Assembly (NCBI RefSeq): GCF_027922305.1
Contig: NZ_BSFK01000005.1
Span: 992,001 to 1,056,000 of the forward strand
Source: Methylopila jiangsuensis
GTDB taxonomy: Bacteria; Pseudomonadota; Alphaproteobacteria; Rhizobiales; Methylopilaceae
DNA: 64,000 bases
Reading direction: 5' to 3'
Under the pieces are notes generated by a model. That model made no database searches. It was given only the letters and a program-made list of their open reading frames with translations, and was not told the origin of the DNA. Position numbers and translations under genes: made by a program. Below are positions 26,502 to 34,136 of this stretch, piece after piece. Each line of letters starts with the position of its first letter. Position 1 is the first letter of the stretch.

Positions 26502-27031
26502 AGCTTCAGGTCCCGGTAGGGCGCGATCAGATCGGCCACGTCGGCCCGCGGCCCGTCGGCGCCGGTGCGGCGCTCATAGGCGTCGGCCACCAGACGCCGC
26601 AGCGCGAGCCGCAGCGACTCCGGCGCGTCCTCCGGATCGCCATAGCCGCAAGCGAGGTCGATCTCGACGACCCGCGCCTCGGGCGTGACCCGCAGGATCT
26701 CCAGCCGCTCGGACGCCCAGTCGAACCGCCAGTCGGCGGGATCGAGCGCGGTCAGCGTCCCGTCGCGGGCGCGGAAGCGGACCGCCTCCACCTCCCGCAC
26801 CGGGCGCGGCCGCAGGATCACGGCGCCGCCCGGCGGCGGGACCGGAGCGTCCAGCCGCCAGCGCTGGGCCACCAGCACCCGGCGCGTCAGGCGCTCCACC
26901 TCGGCGCGGGCCGCGGCGATGAGGCCGAGAACCAGCGCGTCCTCGTCGTCATGGTCGAGGCGCAGGAAAGCCTTCGCGTCCGCAAGGCCGAGGGGCTCGG
27001 CCGCAGGCGCGGTCAGGAGAACGGCGGGCAT
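26498..27031 (-). CDS. GTA gp6, head-tail connector (phiE125 gp8 family)
   Basis: 177 residues. The N-terminal helix LGLADAKAFLRLDHDDEDAL with LIAAARAEVERLTRRVLV is the hallmark of connector proteins of this family; the C-terminus contains IDLACGYGDPEDAPESLRLA and VADAYERRTG. An in-frame TTG at 27046 is possible, but the ATG at 27031 is the better start. It is the first gene of the uninterrupted g6-g14 run. Confidence 0.9.
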   Translation of the reverse strand: MPAVLLTAPAAEPLGLADAKAFLRLDHDDEDALVLGLIAAARAEVERLTRRVLVAQRWRLDAPVPPPGGAVILRPRPVREVEAVRFRARDGTLTALDPADWRFDWASERLEILRVTPEARVVEIDLACGYGDPEDAPESLRLALRRLVADAYERRTGADGPRADVADLIAPYRDLKL

Positions 27032-27182
27032 GGGGGTGAGCCTCAAGGGCGCGCGACGGCGGCCCGCCCGGAAGGCGCGGCGGCGGTCGCACGCGAGGGA
27101 AAGGACGCGAGGTCATGAAAATGCGCGGAGCGCTGCGACGCCTCGGCGCGCCAAGCGTCATCGGGAACATGTGAAAAGCGTC

Positions 27183-27280
27183 GTCATGCCCGAGCTTGGT
27201 CATCGGGCATCCACGACTTGGGCGGTCAAGCTTTCGCCCTGCGAAAAGTCGTGGATACCCGCGCTCCGCGCGGGCATGAC
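27183..27280. repeat. Palindromic repeat, copy 2
   Basis: 98-base copy of the family described at 21933: outer GTCATGCCCG / CGGGCATGAC, inner CGGGCATCCACGACTT / AAGTCGTGGAT. It lies between g6 and the inserted DUF2335 gene. The rest of 27032-27314 shows nothing else I can support. Confidence 0.9.
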
Positions 27281-27314
27281 AATCGGGTTGCGTTTCGGGG
27301 CGGTCGCCGGGCGC

Positions 27315-27707
27315 CTACCCGCTCCTGGCTTCCCGGTACAGGAACGCGCCGATCACGCCGACGAGCGTGGTCCCGAGCACGATGGCCGCGACGCCGTGCG
27401 CGCCGAGATGCAGCGCGAACGCCCCGACGGCGAGGGCGCCGAAGGCGAACAGGCCAGCGGCCCATTGGGCGCGCCGGCGCTCGGCCGCGTCTTCCGCGAG
27501 GGCGAAGCTGTCGAGACCGCGGCGGTGCTCCGCCTCGGCCTCGAACTGGCGGAAGATGCGCTCGGCGCCGCCCGCCACCAGTCCGTCGTAAGACCGCAGT
27601 TCGCGCGCCGGCGGCAGCGGGCCGGACCAGCTCTCCTCATAAGCGAGGGAGACGCGGCTCGGCGAAGCGGAGGCGAGCCCGCCCGGCCCCGGCTCTTCGC
27701 CCGTCAT
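27315..27707 (-). CDS. DUF2335-type membrane protein inserted between g5 and g6
   Basis: 130 residues matching the DUF2335 pattern: GPLPPARELRSYDGLVAGGA, then ERIFRQFEAEAEHRR, a helical charged region, and two C-terminal hydrophobic helices (about 82-102 and 104-122) ending YREARSG. DUF2335 proteins are frequent in prophages and are suspected to be holin-like or other small phage membrane proteins. Within a GTA cluster a role in lysis or release is an inference, not a demonstrated function. The ATG overlaps the stop of the small gene before it (ATGA). Not part of the textbook RcGTA cluster. Confidence 0.75.
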   Translation of the reverse strand: MTGEEPGPGGLASASPSRVSLAYEESWSGPLPPARELRSYDGLVAGGAERIFRQFEAEAEHRRGLDSFALAEDAAERRRAQWAAGLFAFGALAVGAFALHLGAHGVAAIVLGTTLVGVIGAFLYREARSG

Positions 27708-27910
27708 TCCTTACGGGTCGTGGTCTTCGCGATGGCGCGGCGCAGGTCGCGGCCAAGCCGCTCCCAGTCGCCGCGCAGCGCCGCGGCGTCGGAGCGCGAG
27801 ACCGAGGGCGACGCCGCGATGCGGGCCGGACGCAGATCCACGAGGCTGCCGAGCGCGCGGCCGATGAGCGCCTTGCGGGACGGAGCCTTGAGGGGACGGG
27901 AGATGGTCAT
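27704..27910 (-). CDS. Small basic protein coupled to the DUF2335 gene
   Basis: 68-residue protein rich in Arg, Ala and Leu (SRKALIGRALGSLVDLRPAR, RLGRDLRRAIAKTTTRKE). It has an AAGGA ribosome site 8 bases before its ATG and overlaps the DUF2335 start by ATGA, which supports real translation. No family recognised. It may be a chaperone or partner of the membrane protein. Confidence 0.6.
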   Translation of the reverse strand: MTISRPLKAPSRKALIGRALGSLVDLRPARIAASPSVSRSDAAALRGDWERLGRDLRRAIAKTTTRKE

Positions 27911-27988
27911 GGCGTCGTGTCCTTTGACGATCCCAGGCGTCGATATGGAGACCGGGGTCCGTTTCAAAAACCCCGGTCCCGCCGCGCG

Positions 27989-29257
27989 TCAGCTCGCGGC
28001 GAAGCGCAGCGTCTTGATGGCGTCGAAGTCCTGCACGCCGCCGCCCACCCGCTTGGTGGTGTAGAACAGCACGTAGGGCTTGGCGGTGAAGGGATCGCGC
28101 AGGATGCGCACCCCGATGCGGTCGGCCACCAGATAGCCGCGGCGGAAGTCGCCGAAGGCGATCGCGTGGGCGTTCTCGGCGATGTCGGGCATGGCTTCGG
28201 CCTCGGCGATGGGGAAGCCCATCAGCGTGGCCGGCGCGCCGGCGGCGGCGGGGGCTTCCCAAAGATAGCGTCCGTCCGCGTCCTTCAGCTTGCGAACCGC
28301 CGCCTGGGTGCGGCGGTTCAGCACGAAATGCGCCTCGCGCCGGTAGCCGGAGCGCAGGGCGTAGACCAGATCCAGCAGCGCGTCGGAGGGGTGGGAGGCC
28401 GCGAAGGCGCCCGCGGCGCCGGTAGGCACGTAGCCGATCTTGCCCCACTCCCAGGCGGAATTGGCGACCTTGGCCGGGGTCAGGAAGCCCTGCGGCCGGG
28501 TGACGCCGTCGCCGGTGACGAAGGCGACGCTCTCCTGCTCGGCGAAGGCGGTCTCCACCTCCTCGGCGATCCACTGGTCGAGATCGACCGCGGCGTCGTC
28601 CAGCAGGGTCTGGGTCGCCGCCGGCATGGCGAACAGCTCCATGGCCGGGAAGGCGAGCTCGTCCAGCGCGGGCGTCGCGGACTGGGCGCGGGCCGCGGTC
28701 TCCGCCGCCCAGCCCGACGCGAAGCCCTCGGTGGCGAAGGGCTTGCGGAACACCGAGCCGGTCATGGCGCGCACCGTGGCGATGGCGCGGATGGGCGAGA
28801 CCTCCGCCAGCCGGCGGCCGATCTCGCGCTCGGTCTCGTCGGGGGCGAGATAGCCGCCCTGGGCGTCGGTTCCGGCCACCAGCGCCTTGGCCTCCAGCGC
28901 GCCGTAACGCCCGGCGTCCCCTCGGCGCACATAGGCGTCGAAGGCGCCCCGGCGTTCCCGCGCCTCCGGGCGGGCGCCCTCCTCCGCGCCTGCGAGCGCC
29001 GGACGGCGGCCCTTCAGCGCCAGCTCGTCCACCAGCCGGCGCTGGCGGTCCAGCGCCTCGTCCAGCCGGGCGAGCTTCTCGGTGGTCACCGCGTCGGGCG
29101 ACAGCCGCTGCTCGATCTCGGCCAGGCGCTCGTCATTGGTCTCCTTGAACGCCTCGAAGGCGCGCATGAAGTCGTCGAAGGCGCCCACCACGTCGAGGCT
29201 GGTGGGCGGGCCGTCCACGGCCTTGGTTTCGGGCGAACGGAGGGCGTCGAAGGTCAT
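27989..29257 (-). CDS. GTA gp5, major capsid protein (HK97 fold)
   Basis: 422-residue capsid precursor. Residues about 20-110 form the helical delta domain (DDFMRAFEAFKETNDERLAE), removed by the prohead protease. The HK97 fold starts around ALVAGTDAQGGYLAPDETE and continues through YVPTGAAGAFAASHPSDALL, a typical capsid segment, to FVLNRRTQAAVRKLKDADGR and ILRDPFTAKPYVLFYTTKR. The ATG overlaps the protease stop (ATGA). Length is normal. Confidence 0.95.
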   Translation of the reverse strand: MTFDALRSPETKAVDGPPTSLDVVGAFDDFMRAFEAFKETNDERLAEIEQRLSPDAVTTEKLARLDEALDRQRRLVDELALKGRRPALAGAEEGARPEARERRGAFDAYVRRGDAGRYGALEAKALVAGTDAQGGYLAPDETEREIGRRLAEVSPIRAIATVRAMTGSVFRKPFATEGFASGWAAETAARAQSATPALDELAFPAMELFAMPAATQTLLDDAAVDLDQWIAEEVETAFAEQESVAFVTGDGVTRPQGFLTPAKVANSAWEWGKIGYVPTGAAGAFAASHPSDALLDLVYALRSGYRREAHFVLNRRTQAAVRKLKDADGRYLWEAPAAAGAPATLMGFPIAEAEAMPDIAENAHAIAFGDFRRGYLVADRIGVRILRDPFTAKPYVLFYTTKRVGGGVQDFDAIKTLRFAAS

Positions 29258-29817
29258 CGGGTCAGGCCTCGGGTCGTGGGGAGGAAGGGCCGCCCGGCAG
29301 GGCGGAGACGATGGGCGGCGGCGAGGCGCCCCGCCTTGGCCGCGCCGACGCGGGCGCCGGGCAGCATGGGAAAGGTGACGATGGAGATCTCCCACAGGTC
29401 GATCTCCACCAGCCGGCGCACGCCGCCGGCCATGCGGGCCGCTCGCACCGGGCGGAAGCCGATGGAGAGCCCGTCGAGCGCGCCCTGCCGCAGCAGCGCG
29501 CGCAGCTCCCGGGCGCGGGCGACGGCGAGGTTCAGCCGCCCCTCGACCCGCAGACCGCGGGCGTCCTCCGCGATGCGCTCCCAGGCGCCGATGGGCTCGG
29601 CCGGATCGTGCTGGAACAGGAACCGCACGCCGTTCGCGCCGCGGCGTTCGAGGCTGCCTGAGAAGGCGCCGGGCGCCACCACGTCGCGGCCGAGATCGAC
29701 CACGCCGAACAGGCTGGCGTAGCCGGACACGCGCCCGTCCTCCGCCACCGCCGCCGCGAACGGCAGCCGCTTCCGTTCCGGCGCGAGCGAACGCGCCGGG
29801 CCTGCGATCTGGGTCAT
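29254..29817 (-). CDS. GTA gp4, HK97-type prohead protease
   Basis: 187-residue serine protease that matures the capsid. The motifs GYASLFGVVDLGRDVVAPGA, FLFQHDPAEPIGAW (catalytic His70) and GALDGLSIGFRPV (catalytic Ser118) are intact. The start at 29817 is preferred over an open frame that runs 102 bases further upstream. The gene upstream is in the opposite direction, so transcription of g4-g5 cannot simply read through from g3 unless it crosses the inserted genes. Confidence 0.93.
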   Translation of the reverse strand: MTQIAGPARSLAPERKRLPFAAAVAEDGRVSGYASLFGVVDLGRDVVAPGAFSGSLERRGANGVRFLFQHDPAEPIGAWERIAEDARGLRVEGRLNLAVARARELRALLRQGALDGLSIGFRPVRAARMAGGVRRLVEIDLWEISIVTFPMLPGARVGAAKAGRLAAAHRLRPAGRPFLPTTRGLTR

Positions 29818-29939
29818 GGGATTGAGATTCCGTCGTTTCGGTTGCGTCAGGCGGAATGGCTGCGCTTCAGCGCGGCGACGAGCCGGAAAAGCCGCATTCG
29901 GCAGGCTCGTTGGCTCCATCGCTCTTTCGGGGATTCGCC

Positions 29940-30431
29940 ATGCTCATCGCGCACCTGCCTTCAGGCTATGTGGTCGGCGCGCTCGGACAGCGGGCATGTC
30001 CGAGCGTCCGAGGCGTGCTCGCGGCGGCGCTCGTCGGTTCGGTCCTGCCGGACGTGGACATGCTCTGGTTCCATCTCGCAGACGGCGGCCGGACACATCA
30101 CCACGCCTTCGTCACCCACTGGCCCTTATTCTGGGCGGCCGTGTCCGCCGTCCTGATCGCCGCCACGTCGGCGTTTCGGCCGCGCTGGCGGCCGGCGGCC
30201 ATGGCGTTCGCGGCAGCCGTGCTGCTGCATATGGCGCTCGACAGCGTGGCCGCGCCCATGACGTGGCTCGCGCCCTTCAGCGACGCGACGGTGGAGCTGG
30301 CGCGCGTACCGGCGATCCATCCGAACTGGATCGTTAGCTTCCTGCTGCACTGGACGTTCCTGATCGAACTCGCCATCTGCGCCGTCGCCGCCGCGCTCTG
30401 GCTCGCCCGTCGGCGTCAGCCCACTCCCTGA
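29940..30431 (+). CDS. Membrane-bound metal-dependent hydrolase (YdjM/DUF457-like) inside the GTA
   Basis: 163-residue polytopic protein with five or six hydrophobic segments. It has the YdjM-type metal-binding motifs LPDVDMLWFHLADGG and HHHAFVTHW, and a later His in LLHMALDSVAAP. The family is linked to LexA-regulated membrane hydrolases, but the reaction is not established. GGGG lies a few bases before the ATG at 29940. It runs opposite to the GTA genes and divergent from g4, so it is an insertion that splits the cluster. No repeats marking its boundaries were found. Confidence 0.8.
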   Translation: MLIAHLPSGYVVGALGQRACPSVRGVLAAALVGSVLPDVDMLWFHLADGGRTHHHAFVTHWPLFWAAVSAVLIAATSAFRPRWRPAAMAFAAAVLLHMALDSVAAPMTWLAPFSDATVELARVPAIHPNWIVSFLLHWTFLIELAICAVAAALWLARRRQPTP

Positions 30432-30486
30432 GCAGGGCCGGCCGCGCTGACGCGCGACGGGTAACGTTCGAAGCCTTTCGCCCGCG

Positions 30487-31053
30487 TCAGGCGACCTTTT
30501 TCGCCGCCTCGTCATCGCCGCTGGCGAGACGCGGCGCGTGGGCCGCCGCCAGTTCGCCCAAGCTGTCACGAAGGGCGTCGTTCGATCCGGCCAGCATTTC
30601 GTTGGCGCGCTTCAGCAGTTCCGCCTCGACCACCTGTTGCGGCTCGACCTTGTCCTGCGCCAGAAGCCAGGCGCTCACGCTCGCCCAGTCCCAAAGAGGA
30701 CTTTCGGACGTCACCTTGACCGCCGGCGCCGGGAAGCCGCGGCCGCGCTGCCCTTTAGCGTATTGCGTCATGGCGGCGCGGGACATCCCCACGCGCGCCG
30801 CGATGTCGGCGAGACTGACCAGCGGATCGGGCTCGATCCGGATCACCCGTGCGCCCGCCGCGCGCACGGCGACGATCGCGGACGCCAAGGCATGATCGAA
30901 GCTCTCCGCCTCGCGTGCGAAATCCAGAATGATGCGGCCGCGCTGGAACGAGATCGTCGCGTCGTCGCAGCCAACGTCGTAGAAGCGCTGCTCGAACGCG
31001 TCGTCCTCTGGGTCCAACCCGGATGCGACGACGCTGAACTCATAGGTCTTCAT
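30487..31053 (-). CDS. HTH protein, HicB-like antitoxin candidate
   Basis: 188 residues. The N-terminal about 75 residues (YEFSVVASGLDPEDDAFEQR, DVGCDDATISFQRGRIILDF, SAIVAVRAAGARV) resemble a partial HicB-like alpha/beta fold. Next comes a helix-turn-helix SLADIAARVGMSRAAMTQYA followed by KGQRGRGFPAP, then a helical C-terminus. The gene begins 14 bases inside the preceding small gene and has AGGGAAA at good spacing, so the two are co-expressed. The layout, a small RNA-binding-like protein followed by an overlapping HTH protein, is that of HicA/HicB modules. It could instead be an ordinary regulator. Confidence 0.65.
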   Translation of the reverse strand: MKTYEFSVVASGLDPEDDAFEQRFYDVGCDDATISFQRGRIILDFAREAESFDHALASAIVAVRAAGARVIRIEPDPLVSLADIAARVGMSRAAMTQYAKGQRGRGFPAPAVKVTSESPLWDWASVSAWLLAQDKVEPQQVVEAELLKRANEMLAGSNDALRDSLGELAAAHAPRLASGDDEAAKKVA

Positions 31054-31282
31054 CGTTGCTTTCCCTGTCGTGCGGACAGCGATCCACCGCCCGCCTGATC
31101 TGCTCGGCGTGATGGAAAGGCACGCGCGGCGTGCCGTTCACGCCAACCCGACAGCCATCCCGATCCGCATGAGCGCAGAACAGTCGTCCCCAATGCCCCA
31201 TCTTGCGCCACGTCCAGCCCTTGGCTTCGGCATAGGCGACGGCGGCCTCCACATGCTTGTCCGGATGGCGCGGCCTAGACAA
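31040..31282 (-). CDS. Small HicA-like toxin candidate
   Basis: 80-residue basic, His-rich protein. Its core, AVAYAEAKGWTWRKMGHWGR then a strand and VNGTPRVPFHHAEQIRRAVD, recalls the HicA double-stranded-RNA-binding pattern: Gly-aromatic, Arg, Gly-His, later V-P-x-H and a final helix. Three cysteines (FCAH, DGCRV, DRCPH) are extra and could bind metal. The start is a TTG just downstream of a promoter-like pair (31295-31322), making the message almost leaderless. It overlaps the HTH gene by 14 bases. Toxicity is inferred only. Confidence 0.6.
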   Translation of the reverse strand: MSRPRHPDKHVEAAVAYAEAKGWTWRKMGHWGRLFCAHADRDGCRVGVNGTPRVPFHHAEQIRRAVDRCPHDRESNDEDL

Positions 31283-31294
31283 AAGCGCCCCCGG

Positions 31295-31322
31295 AACCTA
31301 TCGCTGCGCTAACATATGTCAA
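31295..31322 (-). promoter_or_regulatory. Promoter of the toxin-antitoxin-like pair
   Basis: On the minus strand TTGACA (31322-31317), a 16-base spacer and TAGGTT (31300-31295) precede the TTG start at 31282. The palindrome ACATATGT (31312-31319) overlaps the -35 box and could be an operator for the HTH protein. The surrounding 31283-31434 interval is distinctly AT-richer than the neighbouring genes. Confidence 0.6.
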
Positions 31323-31434
31323 CACACCATCATCCTAGCCGCTCAAAAGGTTAGGTATGGGTTAACGAGATCGAAATCGCGCAACAGTTGCAAGGCTCCG
31401 GATCGGATCGCGACCAGAAATGTCGCGCCCGCCC

Positions 31435-32589
31435 TCACCCCGCCGCGCCGTAGCCCACCGCGGCGCGCTTCTCGTCGTCGGTGAGGAAGTCGGCCTCGGT
31501 CACGCGGCGCCACAGGGCTTCGCGCTCGGGGGCCAGCGCCTCCACGGCGTCCAGATCGGGCTCGAGGCGGAGGTCGCCGCCCCAGACGGGGCCAAGCCAG
31601 TGGGCGAGGCTCTGGGCCACGCGGCCGAGCAGCGGCAGCACGGTCTGGCGCCACAGCGCCCGGTTCGCCTCCTGGTAGTTGGCGTAGGTGGCGTCGCCCG
31701 GAATGCCCAGCAGCATGGGCGGCACGCCGAAGGCGAGCGCGATCTCCCGCGCGGCGCCGTTCTTTGCGGCGAGGAAATCCATCTCCTGCGGCGACAGCGA
31801 CAGCGGCTTCCAGTCGAGCCCGCCGTCCAGCAGCAGCGGGCGGCCGGCGTTGGCGGCGCCGGAGAACTGGGCCTCCAGCTCCTCCTTCAGCCGCTCCACC
31901 TGGTCGTCGGACAGGCCGGTCCCCTCCGGCCCGGAATAGACCAGCGCGCCGGAGGGCCGCGCGGCGTTGTCGAGCAGCGCCTTGTTCCAGGCGGTGGCGG
32001 CGTTGTGCAGGTCGAGCGCGGCGGCCGCCGGCGCCATGGGGCTGAGGCCGTAATGGTCGTCGAGCGGGTGGAACAGCGTCAGGTGCAGGATCGGCGGCGC
32101 GGGCTCCGCCCGCTGGTCGAAGCGCGAGACCTCAGCGCCCACGCGGTACTCGTAGGCCTCCGGCCAGCCGTCCGGCCCGGCCAGAACCCGCATGCGGTCC
32201 GGCCGCAGCGCGTGCAGCTCCCGCGGCTCGCCCTCCACGGCGACCGCCTCCAGATAGGCGTCGCCGGAGATCAGCAGATGCGAGACCACGGCCTCGATCA
32301 GCCCCGCCCGCCCCTGACGGGGGTTGGGCCGCGCGAGCAGGCGCTTCAGCGGGTGCTCGTCCAGCTCCCGCGCGCCGTCGAACAGCAGCAGCGGCACGCC
32401 GCCGGCGGCCTCCGCCACCATGCGCACCGCCCGGTGGCAGACCGGATTGCGCTCATAGCCCTCGCGGGCGAGGCTCGAAGGGTCGCGCCCGCTCCAGCGC
32501 GCCGCGCCGCCGCCCGAGAAGGCGACCAGCCCGTTGAAGGATTTACGCTCCACGCGGGGGCGGAACAGACGTGACAAGCCGAAAGCCAT
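31435..32589 (-). CDS. GTA gp3, portal protein
   Basis: 384-residue HK97-type portal. Recognised parts are GYERNPVCHRAVRMVAEAAG, PLKRLLARPNPRQGRAGLIE, HLTLFHPLDDHYGLSPM, NGAAREIALAFGVPPMLLGI and ATYANYQEANRALWRQTVLP, the last being diagnostic for phage portals of this family. The start at 32589 has AGGGG six bases upstream. Between it and the terminase gene lies palindromic repeat copy 3. Downstream, where g3.5 and g4 would follow, is the insertion. Confidence 0.95.
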   Translation of the reverse strand: MAFGLSRLFRPRVERKSFNGLVAFSGGGAARWSGRDPSSLAREGYERNPVCHRAVRMVAEAAGGVPLLLFDGARELDEHPLKRLLARPNPRQGRAGLIEAVVSHLLISGDAYLEAVAVEGEPRELHALRPDRMRVLAGPDGWPEAYEYRVGAEVSRFDQRAEPAPPILHLTLFHPLDDHYGLSPMAPAAAALDLHNAATAWNKALLDNAARPSGALVYSGPEGTGLSDDQVERLKEELEAQFSGAANAGRPLLLDGGLDWKPLSLSPQEMDFLAAKNGAAREIALAFGVPPMLLGIPGDATYANYQEANRALWRQTVLPLLGRVAQSLAHWLGPVWGGDLRLEPDLDAVEALAPEREALWRRVTEADFLTDDEKRAAVGYGAAG

Positions 32590-32663
32590 GGCGCCCCTCA
32601 CGGCGGGAAGGAAGTGTCGAAGACCGGAACGACTTCGAAGCCGCCCGGACAACCTTTCTCGCC

Positions 32664-32759
32664 GCCATGCCCGATCTTGGTCGTCGGGCATCCACGACTT
32701 GAACGGTCAAGCTTTTGTCGCGCCAGAAGTCATGGATACACGGCTTCGCCGGGCATGAC
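32664..32759. repeat. Palindromic repeat, copy 3
   Basis: 96-base copy with the same outer and inner arms as at 21933 but with more mismatches in the right inner arm (AGAAGTCATGGATACACGG), suggesting decay. It separates g2 and g3. Confidence 0.88.
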
Positions 32760-32804
32760 GGCGGCTTCGATCGCCGCGCTTCGGCCGTCTCCGAATGCGC
32801 GCTG

Positions 32805-34136
32805 TCACAGCGACAGCACGCGGGGCCCGCGGCCCTTCGCGCCGAGCATGAGATGGGTGACGGCCCAGACCAGCGCGTCCACCCGGTCGGGCGAGCGGCC
32901 GTTGGCGAGGCCGTCGAGGCCGAAGGCGGCCATCTCGTCCTCCAGCGCCGGGTAGGCGCCCACATGGCGCACCTTCCCTTGCGCGTAGAGCGCCGCCACC
33001 GGCTCGGCCCGCAGCCACTTGCCGCGGGTGGCGCGCACCGCGACCACGGGAACGCCGTCGTCCACCTGCGCGATCACCGCCCGCACCATGTCGCCGCCCT
33101 GGTTCACCTCCGCCACCAGCGCGTCGGCCTGAAGCCGCCGCCACAGCGCCACGGCGCGGGCGGACCACAGCTCCGGTCGGGGCGCGGGCACGGTGTCGTC
33201 GGCGAGCACATAGGCCCGGCCGTCGACGCCAAGCCCCGCCGCCACCAGCCCGCAGGCGTCGGAGCGGCGTCCGCCGCCGGCCGGCGGGTCCACCGCCACC
33301 ACGATGCGGGCGAGGTCCGGCGCCGCATCGACGCGGGCGCGCTCGATGGCCTCGCGGGTCCAGAGCGCGTCCTCGCGCTCCTCCAGCAGCTCGCCGTCCA
33401 GCTCCTGCCGGCCGAGCCGCGTGCCGGCGTAGGTGCCGACCACCGCCTCAAGAAAGCTCGGCGCCAGATTCGCGGCGTTGTCGCGGGTCGCGGCCCGCGT
33501 CACCGCCACCGACGGATCGGCCAGCAGCCGCTTCAGCAGCGGCGTGGCGCGGGGCGTGGTGGTCGCCATCTGGCGGGGGCGGGCGCCCAAGCGAAGGCCG
33601 AACTGCAGCATGTCCCAGGTCTCCTGCGGGCGGCGCCATTTGGCGATCTCGTCGCACCAGGCGGCTTCGAACTGCGGCCCGCGCAGGGCCTCCGGGTCTT
33701 CCGCCGAAAACCCCTGCGCCACCGCGCCGTTCGGCCAGACGAGGCGCTTGCGGCTCGGCTCGTAGACCGGCCGCTCGCCGCGCGGATGCACGGCGATGAG
33801 GCCGGACACGCCGTCGATCATCACCTCGCGCAGGTCGGCGTAGGTCTCCGCCACCAGCGCGATGCGGCCCACCGGCCGCGCCGAGAATCCGTCGAGGCCG
33901 AGCGCCAGCCCCCGCACCCATTCGGCGCCGGCGCGGGTCTTGCCGGCGCCGCGGCCGCCCAGCATCAGCCAGGTGGTCCATAAGCCCTGCGGCGGAAGCT
34001 GGTCGTCCCGCGCCCACACCGCCCAGTCGCCGTGAAGCTTCGCGCCGTCCGCGGGCGACAGCGCGCTTAGGAACTCACTCGCCGCGCTCGCGTCGCAGCC
34101 GCTCAAGGCGCTCCGCAAGCGCCGCGCGGAACTCAT
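32805..34136 (-). CDS. GTA gp2, large terminase
   Basis: 443-residue DNA-packaging motor. Walker A is LMLGGRGAGKTRAGAEW (Lys66), the Walker B-like acidic motif is AAWCDEIAKW, and the C-terminal nuclease has IVVAVDPPAGG, VAEVNQGGDMV and DRVDALVWAVTHLML. The arginine-rich N-terminus resembles RcGTA gp2. The ATG at 34136 gives the family-like N-terminus and overlaps the g1 coding end by 62 bases, longer than usual. Sequence-nonspecific headful packaging of host DNA is the expected activity. Confidence 0.94.
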   Translation of the reverse strand: MSSARRLRSALSGCDASAASEFLSALSPADGAKLHGDWAVWARDDQLPPQGLWTTWLMLGGRGAGKTRAGAEWVRGLALGLDGFSARPVGRIALVAETYADLREVMIDGVSGLIAVHPRGERPVYEPSRKRLVWPNGAVAQGFSAEDPEALRGPQFEAAWCDEIAKWRRPQETWDMLQFGLRLGARPRQMATTTPRATPLLKRLLADPSVAVTRAATRDNAANLAPSFLEAVVGTYAGTRLGRQELDGELLEEREDALWTREAIERARVDAAPDLARIVVAVDPPAGGGRRSDACGLVAAGLGVDGRAYVLADDTVPAPRPELWSARAVALWRRLQADALVAEVNQGGDMVRAVIAQVDDGVPVVAVRATRGKWLRAEPVAALYAQGKVRHVGAYPALEDEMAAFGLDGLANGRSPDRVDALVWAVTHLMLGAKGRGPRVLSL

